A DNA stretch of 64,000 nucleotides from Proteobacteria bacterium UBA2363 (GTDB lineage Bacteria > Pseudomonadota > Gammaproteobacteria > Xanthomonadales > UBA2363). A program made the translations under genes and the position numbers. The notes beneath the pieces were generated by a model that worked only from the letters and a program-made list of their open reading frames with translations, made no database searches and was not told the DNA's origin. The stretch spans positions 62,001 to 126,000 of the forward strand of contig DDTN01000006.1 of the NCBI GenBank assembly GCA_002344355.1, written 5' to 3'. Positions within the stretch are counted from its first letter, which is position 1. Every line of letters begins with the position of its first letter. This document shows, piece by piece, positions 7,552 through 15,997 of the stretch.

Positions 7552-9479
7552 TGGCAATCACCACGCTCGACCTCAAGTTCCGCCAGTCCGAGCGGATGAC
7601 CGACTTCGCCGACGGCGGCGGCCGCATGTCGGCTGTCGAGATCATCGACGGCCAGCTCAACAACGTCTTCGCCGACCGATCCACGCTGGACGCGCTGATC
7701 GGCCGCGTATCCCTGCGCAAGTGGTTCTTCGAGGTCAACACGGCCAACACCGACACCTACCTCGGCGCCTTCACCTTCCTGACCGAGCCGCCCGCCGAGC
7801 CGCTGGTGACGGTGTGCCTGTTCGACACCGGCAGCGTCACCGACACAAGGGCGGCCGCACGCAACTACGTCGAGAACTACCGGGTCGCCGGCGTGCGCTC
7901 GCAGTACGTCCTGTACGGCGACCACTTCACCGGCATGCAGGTCGTCCAGGTCTACTGCCGCAGCGAGATCCCAAGCCCCGACATCGGCGACGTGCTGATG
8001 CTCAGCGTCGAGGCCAGCGGCTTCACCCCGGCCAGCCAGTTCGTGCAGGTGCAGGAGGTGCTGACGCGCACCACCAATACCTTCACCGACGGTGGCGGCG
8101 ACTTCCAGCGCGACGTGCTGCAGATCCGCATCACCGCGGCGCTTGGGCAGAACTTCCTGGGCCAGGATCCGCCCCAGCGCATCACCGGCGCCAACCCGCC
8201 GCCGACCGTGGTGCGCCTCACCCAGGTGGCCGACGCCGCGCGCTACTACGGCGTCAAGCCGGTGCTGGGCACGCCGGAGACCGGCGACACCGTGGTCGAC
8301 ATCGGCGACCCCTACATCCCCATCGTGCCCACCAGCCGCGCGGAGACGCCCATCGTCGACGAGCTGGCCGGCCTGGGCACCGTGGCCATGGTGCCGTCTG
8401 GCGCCGCCGGCGCGCTGACCTGGTCCGGCTCGGTCACGGCCGGCGCCAACGCCGCGGTGACCCGCTACCTGGGCACGCCTTATGCCCGCCGCAGCCTGGC
8501 CGTCACCGTCGGCAGCACGGCGCTGGAGGACGACGGCGCCGGCGGCATCCGCGCCGTGGACGCCGAGGCCAACCCGGGCTGGACCGGCGTCGCCGACTAC
8601 CAGACCGGTGCCGTGGTCCTGCAGCGCGACGTGGGTTTCAGCGGCAGCGTCAGCATCGTGGCCACGCCGGCCGCGGCGGTGCTGGAGCAGGGCTACACGT
8701 TCTCGCGCATGGTGACGGCCAACAACCGCGCCATCACGCAGGTGTTCCAGCTCCCCGGCTTCCCCGCGCGCGGCACGGTCCTGATCGACTACCGCGCCCT
8801 GGGCAAGTGGATCCGGCTGCGTGACACCGGGTCTGGCCAGCTCACCGGCAACCCGGGCGAGGGCGTCGGCACGGTCAACTACGACACCGGCTCGGTGTCG
8901 GTCACGCTCGGCGCGCTGCCCGACATCGACAGCGCCATCCTGGTCAGCTACGGCGTCGACCTGCGCGTGCGCGACAGCAGCGGCGAGGTCACCATCCCGA
9001 CGCCGCGCTACCAGCAGCAACTCGACGAAGGCGACGTGGTGCCCGGCACCCTGGTGATGACCTGGGACAGCGGCGGCGACCCGCGCACCGCCAGCGCCGA
9101 CAACGACGGCGTGATCACCGGCGACGCCGCCGGCGTCATCGACGAGACCGCTGGCATCGTGTGGTTCACGACCGCCCACCTGCCCGACGCCAACATCACC
9201 TACGACTACGACTTCGTCGACGGCACCGTGCACAGCGACACGTTCACCCCGTCGGTCGCCGGCGGGCAGATCACCGTGACCTTGACCAACACCCCGGTGG
9301 CCGAGCGCAGCGTGCGCGCTCTGTGGCAGCAGACCGCCGGCGACGGCCAGCTCACCGGCCGCCTGTTCCGCCCGCGCGGCCGCCGCGACAACGGCAGCGG
9401 CGGCATGGGCAGCGGTGGCACCGGCGGCACCATCGACTACACCGACGGCGAGCTGGTGCTCACCGTGGACGGAGACTGA
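7551..9479 (+). CDS. Large beta-repeat tail protein I
   Basis: A 642-residue virion protein, tightly coupled to the previous gene (TGATG) and separated by 3 nt from the next. The C-terminal half contains repeated beta units marked by an aromatic, polar, Thr-Gly turn: GVADYQTGAVVL, GTVNYDTGSVSVTL, DETAGIVWFTT and GTIDYTDGELVL. The extreme C-terminus is Gly-rich (GSGGMGSGGTGG). Such repeats occur in tail hub, fibre or tip proteins. The adjacent 569-residue product shares the motif, so the two probably form one structure at the tail tip. No enzymatic motif seen; exact role unknown. Confidence 0.6.
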   Translation: MAITTLDLKFRQSERMTDFADGGGRMSAVEIIDGQLNNVFADRSTLDALIGRVSLRKWFFEVNTANTDTYLGAFTFLTEPPAEPLVTVCLFDTGSVTDTRAAARNYVENYRVAGVRSQYVLYGDHFTGMQVVQVYCRSEIPSPDIGDVLMLSVEASGFTPASQFVQVQEVLTRTTNTFTDGGGDFQRDVLQIRITAALGQNFLGQDPPQRITGANPPPTVVRLTQVADAARYYGVKPVLGTPETGDTVVDIGDPYIPIVPTSRAETPIVDELAGLGTVAMVPSGAAGALTWSGSVTAGANAAVTRYLGTPYARRSLAVTVGSTALEDDGAGGIRAVDAEANPGWTGVADYQTGAVVLQRDVGFSGSVSIVATPAAAVLEQGYTFSRMVTANNRAITQVFQLPGFPARGTVLIDYRALGKWIRLRDTGSGQLTGNPGEGVGTVNYDTGSVSVTLGALPDIDSAILVSYGVDLRVRDSSGEVTIPTPRYQQQLDEGDVVPGTLVMTWDSGGDPRTASADNDGVITGDAAGVIDETAGIVWFTTAHLPDANITYDYDFVDGTVHSDTFTPSVAGGQITVTLTNTPVAERSVRALWQQTAGDGQLTGRLFRPRGRRDNGSGGMGSGGTGGTIDYTDGELVLTVDGD

Positions 9480-9482
9480 CCC

Positions 9483-11192
9483 ATGGGACTGCCCATCGCC
9501 CTGCTGACCCCGCCGGCCCAGTACCGGCCCACCCTGACCATCCGGCCCGGCCTGGCCAACCCGGTCACCACCGGCCCGACGCCGCCGGCCGGCACGCCGC
9601 AGGCCACCACCGCCTATCCCACCGCCCAGCAGGCCGTGCCGTCGCCCACCTGGGCGATGCCCTCCGGCAGCCCGGTGACGGTGCGCTACTGGTCGCAGGG
9701 CACCAGCGTCGACGACCGCGTCGAGGGTCACCCCATCGGCGCCGTCGAGATCTTCATGGGGCAGAACGCGGTCGGCCCGGCCGTGCCCGGCAGCGTGCGG
9801 TTCACCTTCCGCGGCCGCACCTACGTCGACCGCAGCGGCAGCCTGGTCTACGGCGTCGACCCGGCCACCAACGCCGGCACCGTCGGCGGCACCTTCAACT
9901 ACCAGGAGTGCCGCGCCGTCCTGACCGACTACCCCGCTGGCACCAGCACCACGGTGACCATCGTGTCGCTGGCCACGCGCCACGTCGACCCCGGCGTGAC
10001 GAGCATCTTCGGCCGCCCGCCCGGCGCGCCGCTGGTGCCCGGCCAGTACACCATCCGCGCCACCACCTTCGCCGGCGACCTCATCACCGGCAGCGCCGAC
10101 ATCAACGGCACCATCGCCGGCGCGCAGATGGAAGGCGAGGTCGACTGGCAGACCGGCCTGTACCGCATCGCCTTCGGCGAGCGCGTGGTCGCCGCCGGCA
10201 ACGAGGGCCAGCCCTGGTACGACGCCGCGGCGGTCGACAGCAACGGCGACATCTGGCGCCCGCTGGCGGTGGACCCGGCCAGCGTCTTCTTCGGCTGCGT
10301 GCTGTTCCGCCGCATCCCGGTCGACCCCGAGCTGGTCGGTATCGACCCGGTGCGCCTGCCCAGCGATGGCCGCGTGCTGGGCTTCAACCCGGGCACCGTC
10401 GGCGTGCTGTCGCACACCGCCATCATCACGCTGACGCCGGCGGCGGACGACGTGACCAACCTGGGCCGCACCCAGCTCAGCTTCGCCGAGATCTACGACA
10501 GCAGCGACCCGCCCGAGCCCATCGAGGACGTCTGGTACACCGTCGACCTGGCCGCCGGCACCGTCACCTGGGCGAACCCGCTCAACCTGTCCGGCTACAC
10601 CATGCCGGTGAACATCCGGCACCGCATCGAGCACCTCAGCCAGATCGCCGACGTGCAGATCACCGGCCAGGTCACCCTGCAGGTGCCGCTGGTGCGCAAC
10701 TTCCCCGCCGGCAGCGTGCTGTCCAACGCCCTGGCCTACGGCGACATGCAGTCGCGCGTCACCAACGTCTTCGACCAGGCCACCTGGAGCACGCCGGCGG
10801 TGTGGTCCGACGTCGTGCAGGGCAGCCCGGCGAGTGGCAACTACAACACTATCCTGCACCCCATCGAGGTCGAGAACGACAGCGCCACGGACGACCGGTG
10901 GGCGCTGGTGTTCCAGTCGTCCAACACCGTGCTGGTGCTGTCGCAGGACCGCGAGGCCATGGGCCCGTACGGCATCGGCAGCGACATCGCGCCGATCAAC
11001 CCGGTGTCCGGCAAGCCCTACTTCACCATCCGCGCCGACGGCTGGGGCACCGGCTGGAGCGCCGGCAATGCGCTGCGCTTCAACACCGTGTCCGCCACCC
11101 GCCCCACCTGGGGCGCCCGCGTCACCCTGCCGGGCGAGATCACCGAGCCGAACGACGCGGTGCGGATCAACGTCTACGGGAACGCGAACTGA
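9483..11192 (+). CDS. Large beta-repeat tail protein II
   Basis: A 569-residue product encoded 3 nt after tail protein I. It carries the same kind of strand-turn units (GGTFNYQECRAVLT, GEVDWQTGLYRIAFG, YTVDLAAGTVTWANP), suggesting descent from the same repeat. The N-terminal 60 residues are Pro/Thr/Ala-rich and probably extended. The last third (from about residue 400) looks like a separate beta domain containing SNTVLVLSQDREAMGPYG. Likely part of the tail tip complex; no catalytic residues identified. The stop overlaps the following ATG (TGATG). Confidence 0.6.
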   Translation: MGLPIALLTPPAQYRPTLTIRPGLANPVTTGPTPPAGTPQATTAYPTAQQAVPSPTWAMPSGSPVTVRYWSQGTSVDDRVEGHPIGAVEIFMGQNAVGPAVPGSVRFTFRGRTYVDRSGSLVYGVDPATNAGTVGGTFNYQECRAVLTDYPAGTSTTVTIVSLATRHVDPGVTSIFGRPPGAPLVPGQYTIRATTFAGDLITGSADINGTIAGAQMEGEVDWQTGLYRIAFGERVVAAGNEGQPWYDAAAVDSNGDIWRPLAVDPASVFFGCVLFRRIPVDPELVGIDPVRLPSDGRVLGFNPGTVGVLSHTAIITLTPAADDVTNLGRTQLSFAEIYDSSDPPEPIEDVWYTVDLAAGTVTWANPLNLSGYTMPVNIRHRIEHLSQIADVQITGQVTLQVPLVRNFPAGSVLSNALAYGDMQSRVTNVFDQATWSTPAVWSDVVQGSPASGNYNTILHPIEVENDSATDDRWALVFQSSNTVLVLSQDREAMGPYGIGSDIAPINPVSGKPYFTIRADGWGTGWSAGNALRFNTVSATRPTWGARVTLPGEITEPNDAVRINVYGNAN

Positions 11193-12208
11193 TGACTACG
11201 ACGCGGATCTATCGCAGCACGGACAGCGGCGCGCCGGTCCTAAGCGGCCAGGTGGGCTCGCTTCACGCCCTGCTCAAGGCGTGCCTGGTCGGCACGTCCG
11301 GCGTGGCCTACGGCACCGGCCCGAACGAGAAGGCGGCCGCGGGCTGGTCGATTGCCTTCGAGGACGTCGGCAACAACAAGATCGCCCTGCAGAACAGCGT
11401 GGCCGAGGGCGGCACCGGCATGGTGCTGCGCGTGGACGACAACGGATCCGGCTCGGCCGGTGCGCGCGAGGCGCTGTGCGCGGTCTACAGCAGCATGAGC
11501 GACATCGACACCGGCGCCGATCGCACGCCGGCGGCGGCGGTAGTCTCGGTCGGCAGTGTCTGGCGCAAGTCCAACACCCTGAATGGCACCGCCCGGGCGT
11601 GGACGCTGAACGCCGACGAGCTGACCTGCTACCTGTGCGTTCACGATGATGGTGCCGGCACGCCCGGGACTTACGCTGCGGGAGACTTCGACAGCGAGGT
11701 GCCGGCGGACCCGTGGCGGTTCTTCATTTCCGGCCGCGGCGCCAGCAGTGGCGCGAACCCGACCGACGCAGGCAGCCTGTTCCTTGGCTGCAGCAACGCC
11801 TACGTGGCGGCGGCTACCAGCACCTTCTGGCTTGCGCGCAACCTGTCCGGCTCGTCGGGCACGGGTCCGATCCGCGCGGCGCTCTGCCGTTTGGCAAACG
11901 TCGGTGACGGCGTGGTCGCGGCCATCGGCGGAAGCACAAACAACCTGGTCGCCTCGTCGCCCGGCGGCGCGGCCGAATACTGGTACCCCGCCCTGATAGG
12001 CTGCGAGAACACAATTCGTGGGCGCCTGCGCGGCGTCTACATCCCTGCTAACCGCCTGGATGGCGTGGCCGCCGGGCTGGACCGTGAAGACGCGGTCGGC
12101 CTTCCGGCCAACAGCCGGCTGACCATCGTCAGGCACAACACCACCTGGGGCGGGTTCTTCGCGCAGTACGACGGACACCTGGGCGTCGAGTCGAGGCTCG
12201 GCTGGTAA
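11192..12208 (+). CDS. Phage virion structural protein
   Basis: A 338-residue protein coupled to both neighbours by TGATG/TAATG junctions. It starts with MTTTRIYRSTDSGAPVLSGQ and contains a beta-rich body with aromatic motifs (GWSIAFEDVGNNKIAL, DPWRFFISGRGAS, STFWLARNL). This layout recurs in siphophage proteins next to tail tip genes, often annotated only as virion structural protein. The mixed strand content and position before a small Ig-like protein suggest a tail tip or fibre-attachment component. I do not recognise a defined domain. Confidence 0.6.
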   Translation: MTTTRIYRSTDSGAPVLSGQVGSLHALLKACLVGTSGVAYGTGPNEKAAAGWSIAFEDVGNNKIALQNSVAEGGTGMVLRVDDNGSGSAGAREALCAVYSSMSDIDTGADRTPAAAVVSVGSVWRKSNTLNGTARAWTLNADELTCYLCVHDDGAGTPGTYAAGDFDSEVPADPWRFFISGRGASSGANPTDAGSLFLGCSNAYVAAATSTFWLARNLSGSSGTGPIRAALCRLANVGDGVVAAIGGSTNNLVASSPGGAAEYWYPALIGCENTIRGRLRGVYIPANRLDGVAAGLDREDAVGLPANSRLTIVRHNTTWGGFFAQYDGHLGVESRLGW

Positions 12209-12537
12209 TGGCCACCAAGGCGATCCTGACCACGTTCGGCCGGCAGCGGTTTTTCCCGTTCCGCCGCGACGGCGTCGCCATGGGCTATCTGGCCGGCGAG
12301 CCGGACGGTGACCCGCCCGGCATCGTCACGGTAAACGATGCGCCCGCTCGCCGGGAGGTGCGTGTGGTCCACCGGCAGACGGGCACCGTGGTCGAGCGCA
12401 CGCTATCGGCTGCCGATGGCACCTACCGCATCGACGGCGTCTATGTCGGCGAGGAATACGACCTGATCGTCCGCGACTGGCAGCGCGTGTGGCAGGACAA
12501 CATCGTGGGCGCCGTGCTGCCCATCCCGTACCGGTGA
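12208..12537 (+). CDS. Small phage protein with carboxypeptidase-regulatory-like beta fold
   Basis: A 109-residue product whose central part (REVRVVHRQTGTVV, SAADGTYRIDGVYVGEEYDLIVRD) fits the carboxypeptidase regulatory-like or transthyretin-like sandwich: a strand, a turn with D-G-x-Y-x-I/F, and a closing strand with Y-x-L-x-V-x-D. Such domains decorate phage tail tips and bind surfaces or other virion proteins. The start overlaps the preceding stop (TAATG); the next gene begins 9 nt downstream. It probably belongs to the same tail tip assembly. Confidence 0.55.
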   Translation: MATKAILTTFGRQRFFPFRRDGVAMGYLAGEPDGDPPGIVTVNDAPARREVRVVHRQTGTVVERTLSAADGTYRIDGVYVGEEYDLIVRDWQRVWQDNIVGAVLPIPYR

Positions 12538-12546
12538 CGCCGGTCG

Positions 12547-14616
12547 ATGCCGGCCTGGAGCGTCCCGCCCGGCGATCAGGTGCCGCTGCGCCTGATTCGG
12601 CCGTGGGCAGTTCCGCCCGGCGATCAGGTGCCGCTGCCGCTGGGTCCGGACGACGACCCCGAGCCGCCGCCACCGGAGCCCGTGCGCTTCACCGTCAAGG
12701 CCGCCGGCCTACCCTGGGGCCTGCCGCCCCGCCGCTTGCGCACCGTCCGCGCCGGCTATGCGGCGGCGCCGCGGCGTGCCGTGGCCGCAGGGCTGCCGTG
12801 GTCGGCCCCGCCGCCGGTGACCGGCGCGGTGCGCCTGCCTTGGGCGCAGGTGCCGCGGCGCGAGGCGCGTGCCGGGCTGCCGTGGTCGACGCCTGGCGCC
12901 GCCCGGGCCTCGGCTGGCTGGCCATGGCGCGCCATCCCGCGGGTGGACGTGCACGTCGGCCTGCCCTGGGGCCTGCCGCCGCGGTTGGGCCAGTCCGCCG
13001 GCACGCCGTGGCTGTCGCCGCCGGAGCGCCGCCTGTCGGCTGGCCTGCCATGGACCATGCCGCCGCGGCTGGATCGCACCGCCGGGGTGCCCTGGACGTC
13101 GCCGCCGCAGCGCGAGGTGCGGGCCTGGCTGCCCTGGGGCGTCGGCGAGTCGGTGCGCTGGGTCGTGCCGTCGCCCGGCATCACGCCGCCGGTCGTTCCG
13201 CCGCGCCCTGGCTACCAGCCGCCGCCGGGCAACCGCGTGCCGCTGGCCCTGCGCTGCCCCTGGCCCAACCCGCCCGGCAACCGCGTGCCCCTCGCCCTGG
13301 GTCCCGCCCAGTGCTACTTCGCCTGGCCCCGCCCCCGGAGGTACATCGTGCTCAATAGCGCCGCCGTGGTGCGCCTGCCCGAGCGCACGCCCGTCACCGT
13401 CTATGCCGGCCGCATCAGCGCCGCGCGCGACAGCGTGTTCCGGTCGTTCGACCTCGAGATCGCGCCGGACGACCTTGCGCTGCTGCTGCCCGGCACCGGC
13501 GGCCCGAAGTCGGTCGAGATCAACCTGAACGGCTGGCCCTGGACCGGCATTGTCGAGGACTGGAGCGAGGACCGCGCGTTCCCGGGCCGCAGCGTGCGCG
13601 TGTCCGGCCGCAGCCGTCCGGCGCTGCTGGACGCGCCCTACGCCCCGGCGCGCAGCGTCACCGAGGCCGCCGAGCGCACCAGCCAGCAGCTCATCGACCA
13701 GGAGCTGGCCCTGACCGGGTTCGCCGCCGACGTGCTCATGGGCTGGGCCTGGACCGTGCCGGGCGGCGTGTGGACCTACGACAGCCTGACGCCGATCGCC
13801 GCGGTCACCCGCATCGCCCAGGCCGCCGGCGCCGTCGTGCTGGCCCATCCCTACGAAGACACCCTCCTGGTTCGCCCGCGCTACCCCGTCTCGCCCTGGG
13901 CCTGGGCCAGCACCGCGCCCGACGTGACCATCCAGGACGACTACCTGACCCGCACGGGCGGGCAGGGCAGCACCGGCGCCCGCGGCCGGCGCACCGTCAC
14001 CCTGCCGCTGTGGCCGCCCAGCGCCACCGACAAGCCCGGCCTGGTCGAGCCGCTGCAGCTCGCCGAGCTGGTCGGCCCGACGTCGGTGAAGGCGGTGGTC
14101 GACAGCGTCGACATCCAGTTCGTCACCGTGGAATCCGGCAACGGCGCAAAGGCCCTGGTCATCGAGCAGACCGTGACGCTCGACCCGGCCCCGGCCGAGC
14201 CGCTGTACACCTACGTCCTGGTCAGCGGCGAGCAGGTGGGCGTGGCCGACCCGGTCATCCGCGACGGCACCGCCGGCGACGTGCGCCTGCCGATGATCGT
14301 CGACCGGCTGATCACCCAGCACGACGTCGCCCGCGAGCGCGGCCGCAACGCCCTGGGCGGCGGCACCACCGTGCCGGCCCCCAGCAACCCCTGGCAGCAA
14401 CTTCAGGCCGCGCTGCCCGGCAGCCGCGTGCTCAAGGGCAACGTCACCGCCACCAACAGCGACGGATCCGTGAGCGTGGCCACCACCGACGGCAGCACCA
14501 TCCGCGCCCGCCCGCTGCCCGGCCAGACCTGGGCCAACGGCGCCGGCGTGTTCGTGCTCGACGGCCGCATCGTCGACAGCGCGCCAAGCCTCTCGGGTGT
14601 GACGCAGGTGGTCTGA
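12547..14616 (+). CDS. Tail tip protein with ten 14-residue Pro-Trp repeats
   Basis: A 689-residue protein in three parts. Residues 1 to 54 and about 205 to 255 each hold a pair of PPG(D/N)xVPL units. Between them, residues 55 to 194 form ten consecutive 14-residue repeats, most with the form LPW-x2-PPR-x4-AG. Residues about 260 to 689 are a non-repetitive region with RYIVLNSAAVVRLPERTPV, a helical segment (TEAAERTSQQLIDQELALTG) and a C-terminal small beta domain (GNVTATNSDGSVSVATTDG). As the last large tail gene before the holin it may be a host-contact or tail-hub protein. Function inferred from position only. Confidence 0.6.
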   Translation: MPAWSVPPGDQVPLRLIRPWAVPPGDQVPLPLGPDDDPEPPPPEPVRFTVKAAGLPWGLPPRRLRTVRAGYAAAPRRAVAAGLPWSAPPPVTGAVRLPWAQVPRREARAGLPWSTPGAARASAGWPWRAIPRVDVHVGLPWGLPPRLGQSAGTPWLSPPERRLSAGLPWTMPPRLDRTAGVPWTSPPQREVRAWLPWGVGESVRWVVPSPGITPPVVPPRPGYQPPPGNRVPLALRCPWPNPPGNRVPLALGPAQCYFAWPRPRRYIVLNSAAVVRLPERTPVTVYAGRISAARDSVFRSFDLEIAPDDLALLLPGTGGPKSVEINLNGWPWTGIVEDWSEDRAFPGRSVRVSGRSRPALLDAPYAPARSVTEAAERTSQQLIDQELALTGFAADVLMGWAWTVPGGVWTYDSLTPIAAVTRIAQAAGAVVLAHPYEDTLLVRPRYPVSPWAWASTAPDVTIQDDYLTRTGGQGSTGARGRRTVTLPLWPPSATDKPGLVEPLQLAELVGPTSVKAVVDSVDIQFVTVESGNGAKALVIEQTVTLDPAPAEPLYTYVLVSGEQVGVADPVIRDGTAGDVRLPMIVDRLITQHDVARERGRNALGGGTTVPAPSNPWQQLQAALPGSRVLKGNVTATNSDGSVSVATTDGSTIRARPLPGQTWANGAGVFVLDGRIVDSAPSLSGVTQVV
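12709..13128 (+). repeat. Ten tandem 42-bp units coding 14-residue Pro-Trp repeats
   Basis: The translation divides exactly into ten 14-residue units beginning LPWGLPPRRLRTVR and ending VPWTSPPQREVRAW, with Trp at position 3 in nine of ten. The DNA units have diverged, so the period is clearer in protein than in DNA. No insertion or deletion breaks the register. Confidence 0.85.
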
Positions 14617-14620
14617 CCCC

Positions 14621-14875
14621 ATGCCCGACACCTCCCGCCTGTTCATGCTGTCCCTGCTGGCGCTGGCCACCGGAACCAGCTTCGTCCTGCTCGGCGCCAG
14701 CGGTGGCGCCGGCGCCATCCTGACCGGCCCGCAGTGGGTCGAGCTGGTGACCTGGTTGATCGGCCTGCAGGCCGGCGGCGCGGCCGGCTTCAAGCTGGCC
14801 GAGCCGGCGGGGCAGGCGCTGGCGGCGTGGGCGAAGGGTCGGAAAACTCCGACGGTCGACCGCGAAGAGGGATGA
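14621..14875 (+). CDS. Putative holin, two transmembrane segments
   Basis: An 84-residue protein with two hydrophobic segments, residues about 7 to 32 and about 40 to 62, joined by a short Gly/Ala loop, and a charged basic-acidic tail (AKGRKTPTVDREEG). Size and topology fit class II holins, which form lesions in the inner membrane to release the endolysin. It lies 4 nt after the tail module. No endolysin or spanin gene follows in the window, so the lysis cassette must be split or lie elsewhere; an unrelated phage membrane protein cannot be excluded. Confidence 0.55.
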   Translation: MPDTSRLFMLSLLALATGTSFVLLGASGGAGAILTGPQWVELVTWLIGLQAGGAAGFKLAEPAGQALAAWAKGRKTPTVDREEG

Positions 14876-14909
14876 CGCCGAGGCGCTGGCCCGGCGCTAC
14901 GCTGGGACC

Positions 14910-15104
14910 GTGGAGCCGAAGACCGACCTCGAGCGCCTGGCCGAGCTCGCCCAGATCTGGCGCAAGCTCGCGCGCCTGCACGGCGCGGACCCGGACGGCC
15001 CGTGGGGCGCGCTGCTGTCGCCCGTAGCCAGCGAGGCCTGGGGGCTGGCCAGGCGGCTGGGGGTCAGCCCGGAGCTGGTGCTGGGTGAGGCGGGGGAAGG
15101 GTAG
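14910..15104 (+). CDS. Small hypothetical phage protein
   Basis: A 64-residue frame with a GTG start preceded by GGGA. Codon third positions are almost all G or C, like the genes before it, which supports coding. The product is predicted helical (KTDLERLAELAQIWRKLARL) with no recognised domain. It is the last gene on the plus strand before the accessory block and overlaps by 41 nt the end of the convergent gene at 15064-15357. Confidence 0.5.
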   Translation: MEPKTDLERLAELAQIWRKLARLHGADPDGPWGALLSPVASEAWGLARRLGVSPELVLGEAGEG

Positions 15105-15357
15105 GGCACGCGCCGGCCTCTTCCAGCGCGGCCAGCTTCCTGTCGATCAGGTCCAGGGCACTCCGCAGGTGCTCGATCCGCTTCTGCGCCGGCCCCGCCG
15201 GCCGCTTCCCATCCACCGCCGCCTGCAGCTCGACCCGCAGCTCGGCCAGGTGCGACTCCAGCAGCGCGCACCGCGCGCTCACCCAGGCCCAGCGCTCCCG
15301 GCGCGGCGCGGCCAGCATATCCAAGGCCCAGCACTTGTCTACGGTGGGGGTCGTCAT
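15064..15357 (-). CDS. Small coiled-coil hypothetical protein, convergent to late genes
   Basis: A 97-residue product dominated by a long amphipathic helix (ARCALLESHLAELRVELQAA, KRIEHLRSALDLIDRKLAAL) and a Pro-rich C-terminus. Third codon positions are GC-rich, and an ATG start is available. It converges on and overlaps the small plus-strand frame. No family recognised. It marks the switch from late genes to the oppositely oriented accessory region. Confidence 0.5.
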   Translation of the reverse strand: MTTPTVDKCWALDMLAAPRRERWAWVSARCALLESHLAELRVELQAAVDGKRPAGPAQKRIEHLRSALDLIDRKLAALEEAGACPTLPPPHPAPAPG

Positions 15358-15417
15358 GCACGGAGGTTCGGGCAGGGACGTCGCGTCGCGTGATACCTGC
15401 GACGCGGAGGGACGTGG

Positions 15418-15984
15418 TCAGTCTTCGGTGTCTCCCGGGGCTTGGTGAACAATCGGGTCTGCGCGGTAGGCGCGATCGACTAGGTAGTAAAGGCCGAGCA
15501 ACGTCACCGTAACCATGTTCCACCACAAGAGCATGTAGAGAAAAATGAGGCCCGGCTTAATTCGCAGGGCCAACGGCGATGACGAAAGCACGTCCGCCGC
15601 GAGCACCGCTACAACACCCAAGCAATAGTTAACCAAGCTGATCAATGCCAAGTAGCCGAACACGTATGCCAAGAACTGGCGGCGGGAGATGCTCTTGTTA
15701 TTCAGTGTTGCTTTTAGAACGGGCTGGTCAAGGGCGACACTGCCAAACACTGAGATGGCTGCCAATGCGGCCACGTAGAAGCCGACAAGTACCTGCAGCA
15801 GCTCATTGACCAGGCTCACGAGTCCCGGCGCCTCCAAGATTGGAGCTCGGACTGCTACTACTCCCATCGTTGATAAAGCAGCCAAGACGACGGGTGCCAC
15901 AAGGTCAACGCTGAGCTTCGACTCACCTCGCACACGTAGGTAGCACAATGGTGTGAGTAGCTGACGTACTACAGCGAAGTTCAT
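15418..15984 (-). CDS. Four-helix membrane protein, RexB-like partner
   Basis: A 188-residue protein with four strongly hydrophobic segments at about residues 27 to 48, 62 to 85, 105 to 130 and 148 to 172, and a short soluble tail. It is the second gene of a two-gene unit, starting 13 nt after the stop of the 315-residue gene. Lambda RexB is a four-helix inner membrane protein of 144 residues encoded after RexA and thought to form an ion channel that depolarises infected cells. The segment VGFYVAALAAISVFGS followed by a basic loop and another helix recalls the RexB layout. The DNA is clearly poorer in GC than the surrounding genes, suggesting separate acquisition. The start at ATG 15984 is preferred to the longer frame, which would overlap the partner gene. 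Function is inference. Confidence 0.55.
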   Translation of the reverse strand: MNFAVVRQLLTPLCYLRVRGESKLSVDLVAPVVLAALSTMGVVAVRAPILEAPGLVSLVNELLQVLVGFYVAALAAISVFGSVALDQPVLKATLNNKSISRRQFLAYVFGYLALISLVNYCLGVVAVLAADVLSSSPLALRIKPGLIFLYMLLWWNMVTVTLLGLYYLVDRAYRADPIVHQAPGDTED

Positions 15985-15997
15985 TAAGGCGCTCCGT

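Noticed and set aside
7515..10859. A 1114-codon open frame on the minus strand
   Set aside because: It is antisense to two tail genes with clear operon spacing; the product is a low-complexity mix of Gly, Ala, Val, Arg, His and Asp, as expected from reading GC-rich codons backwards.
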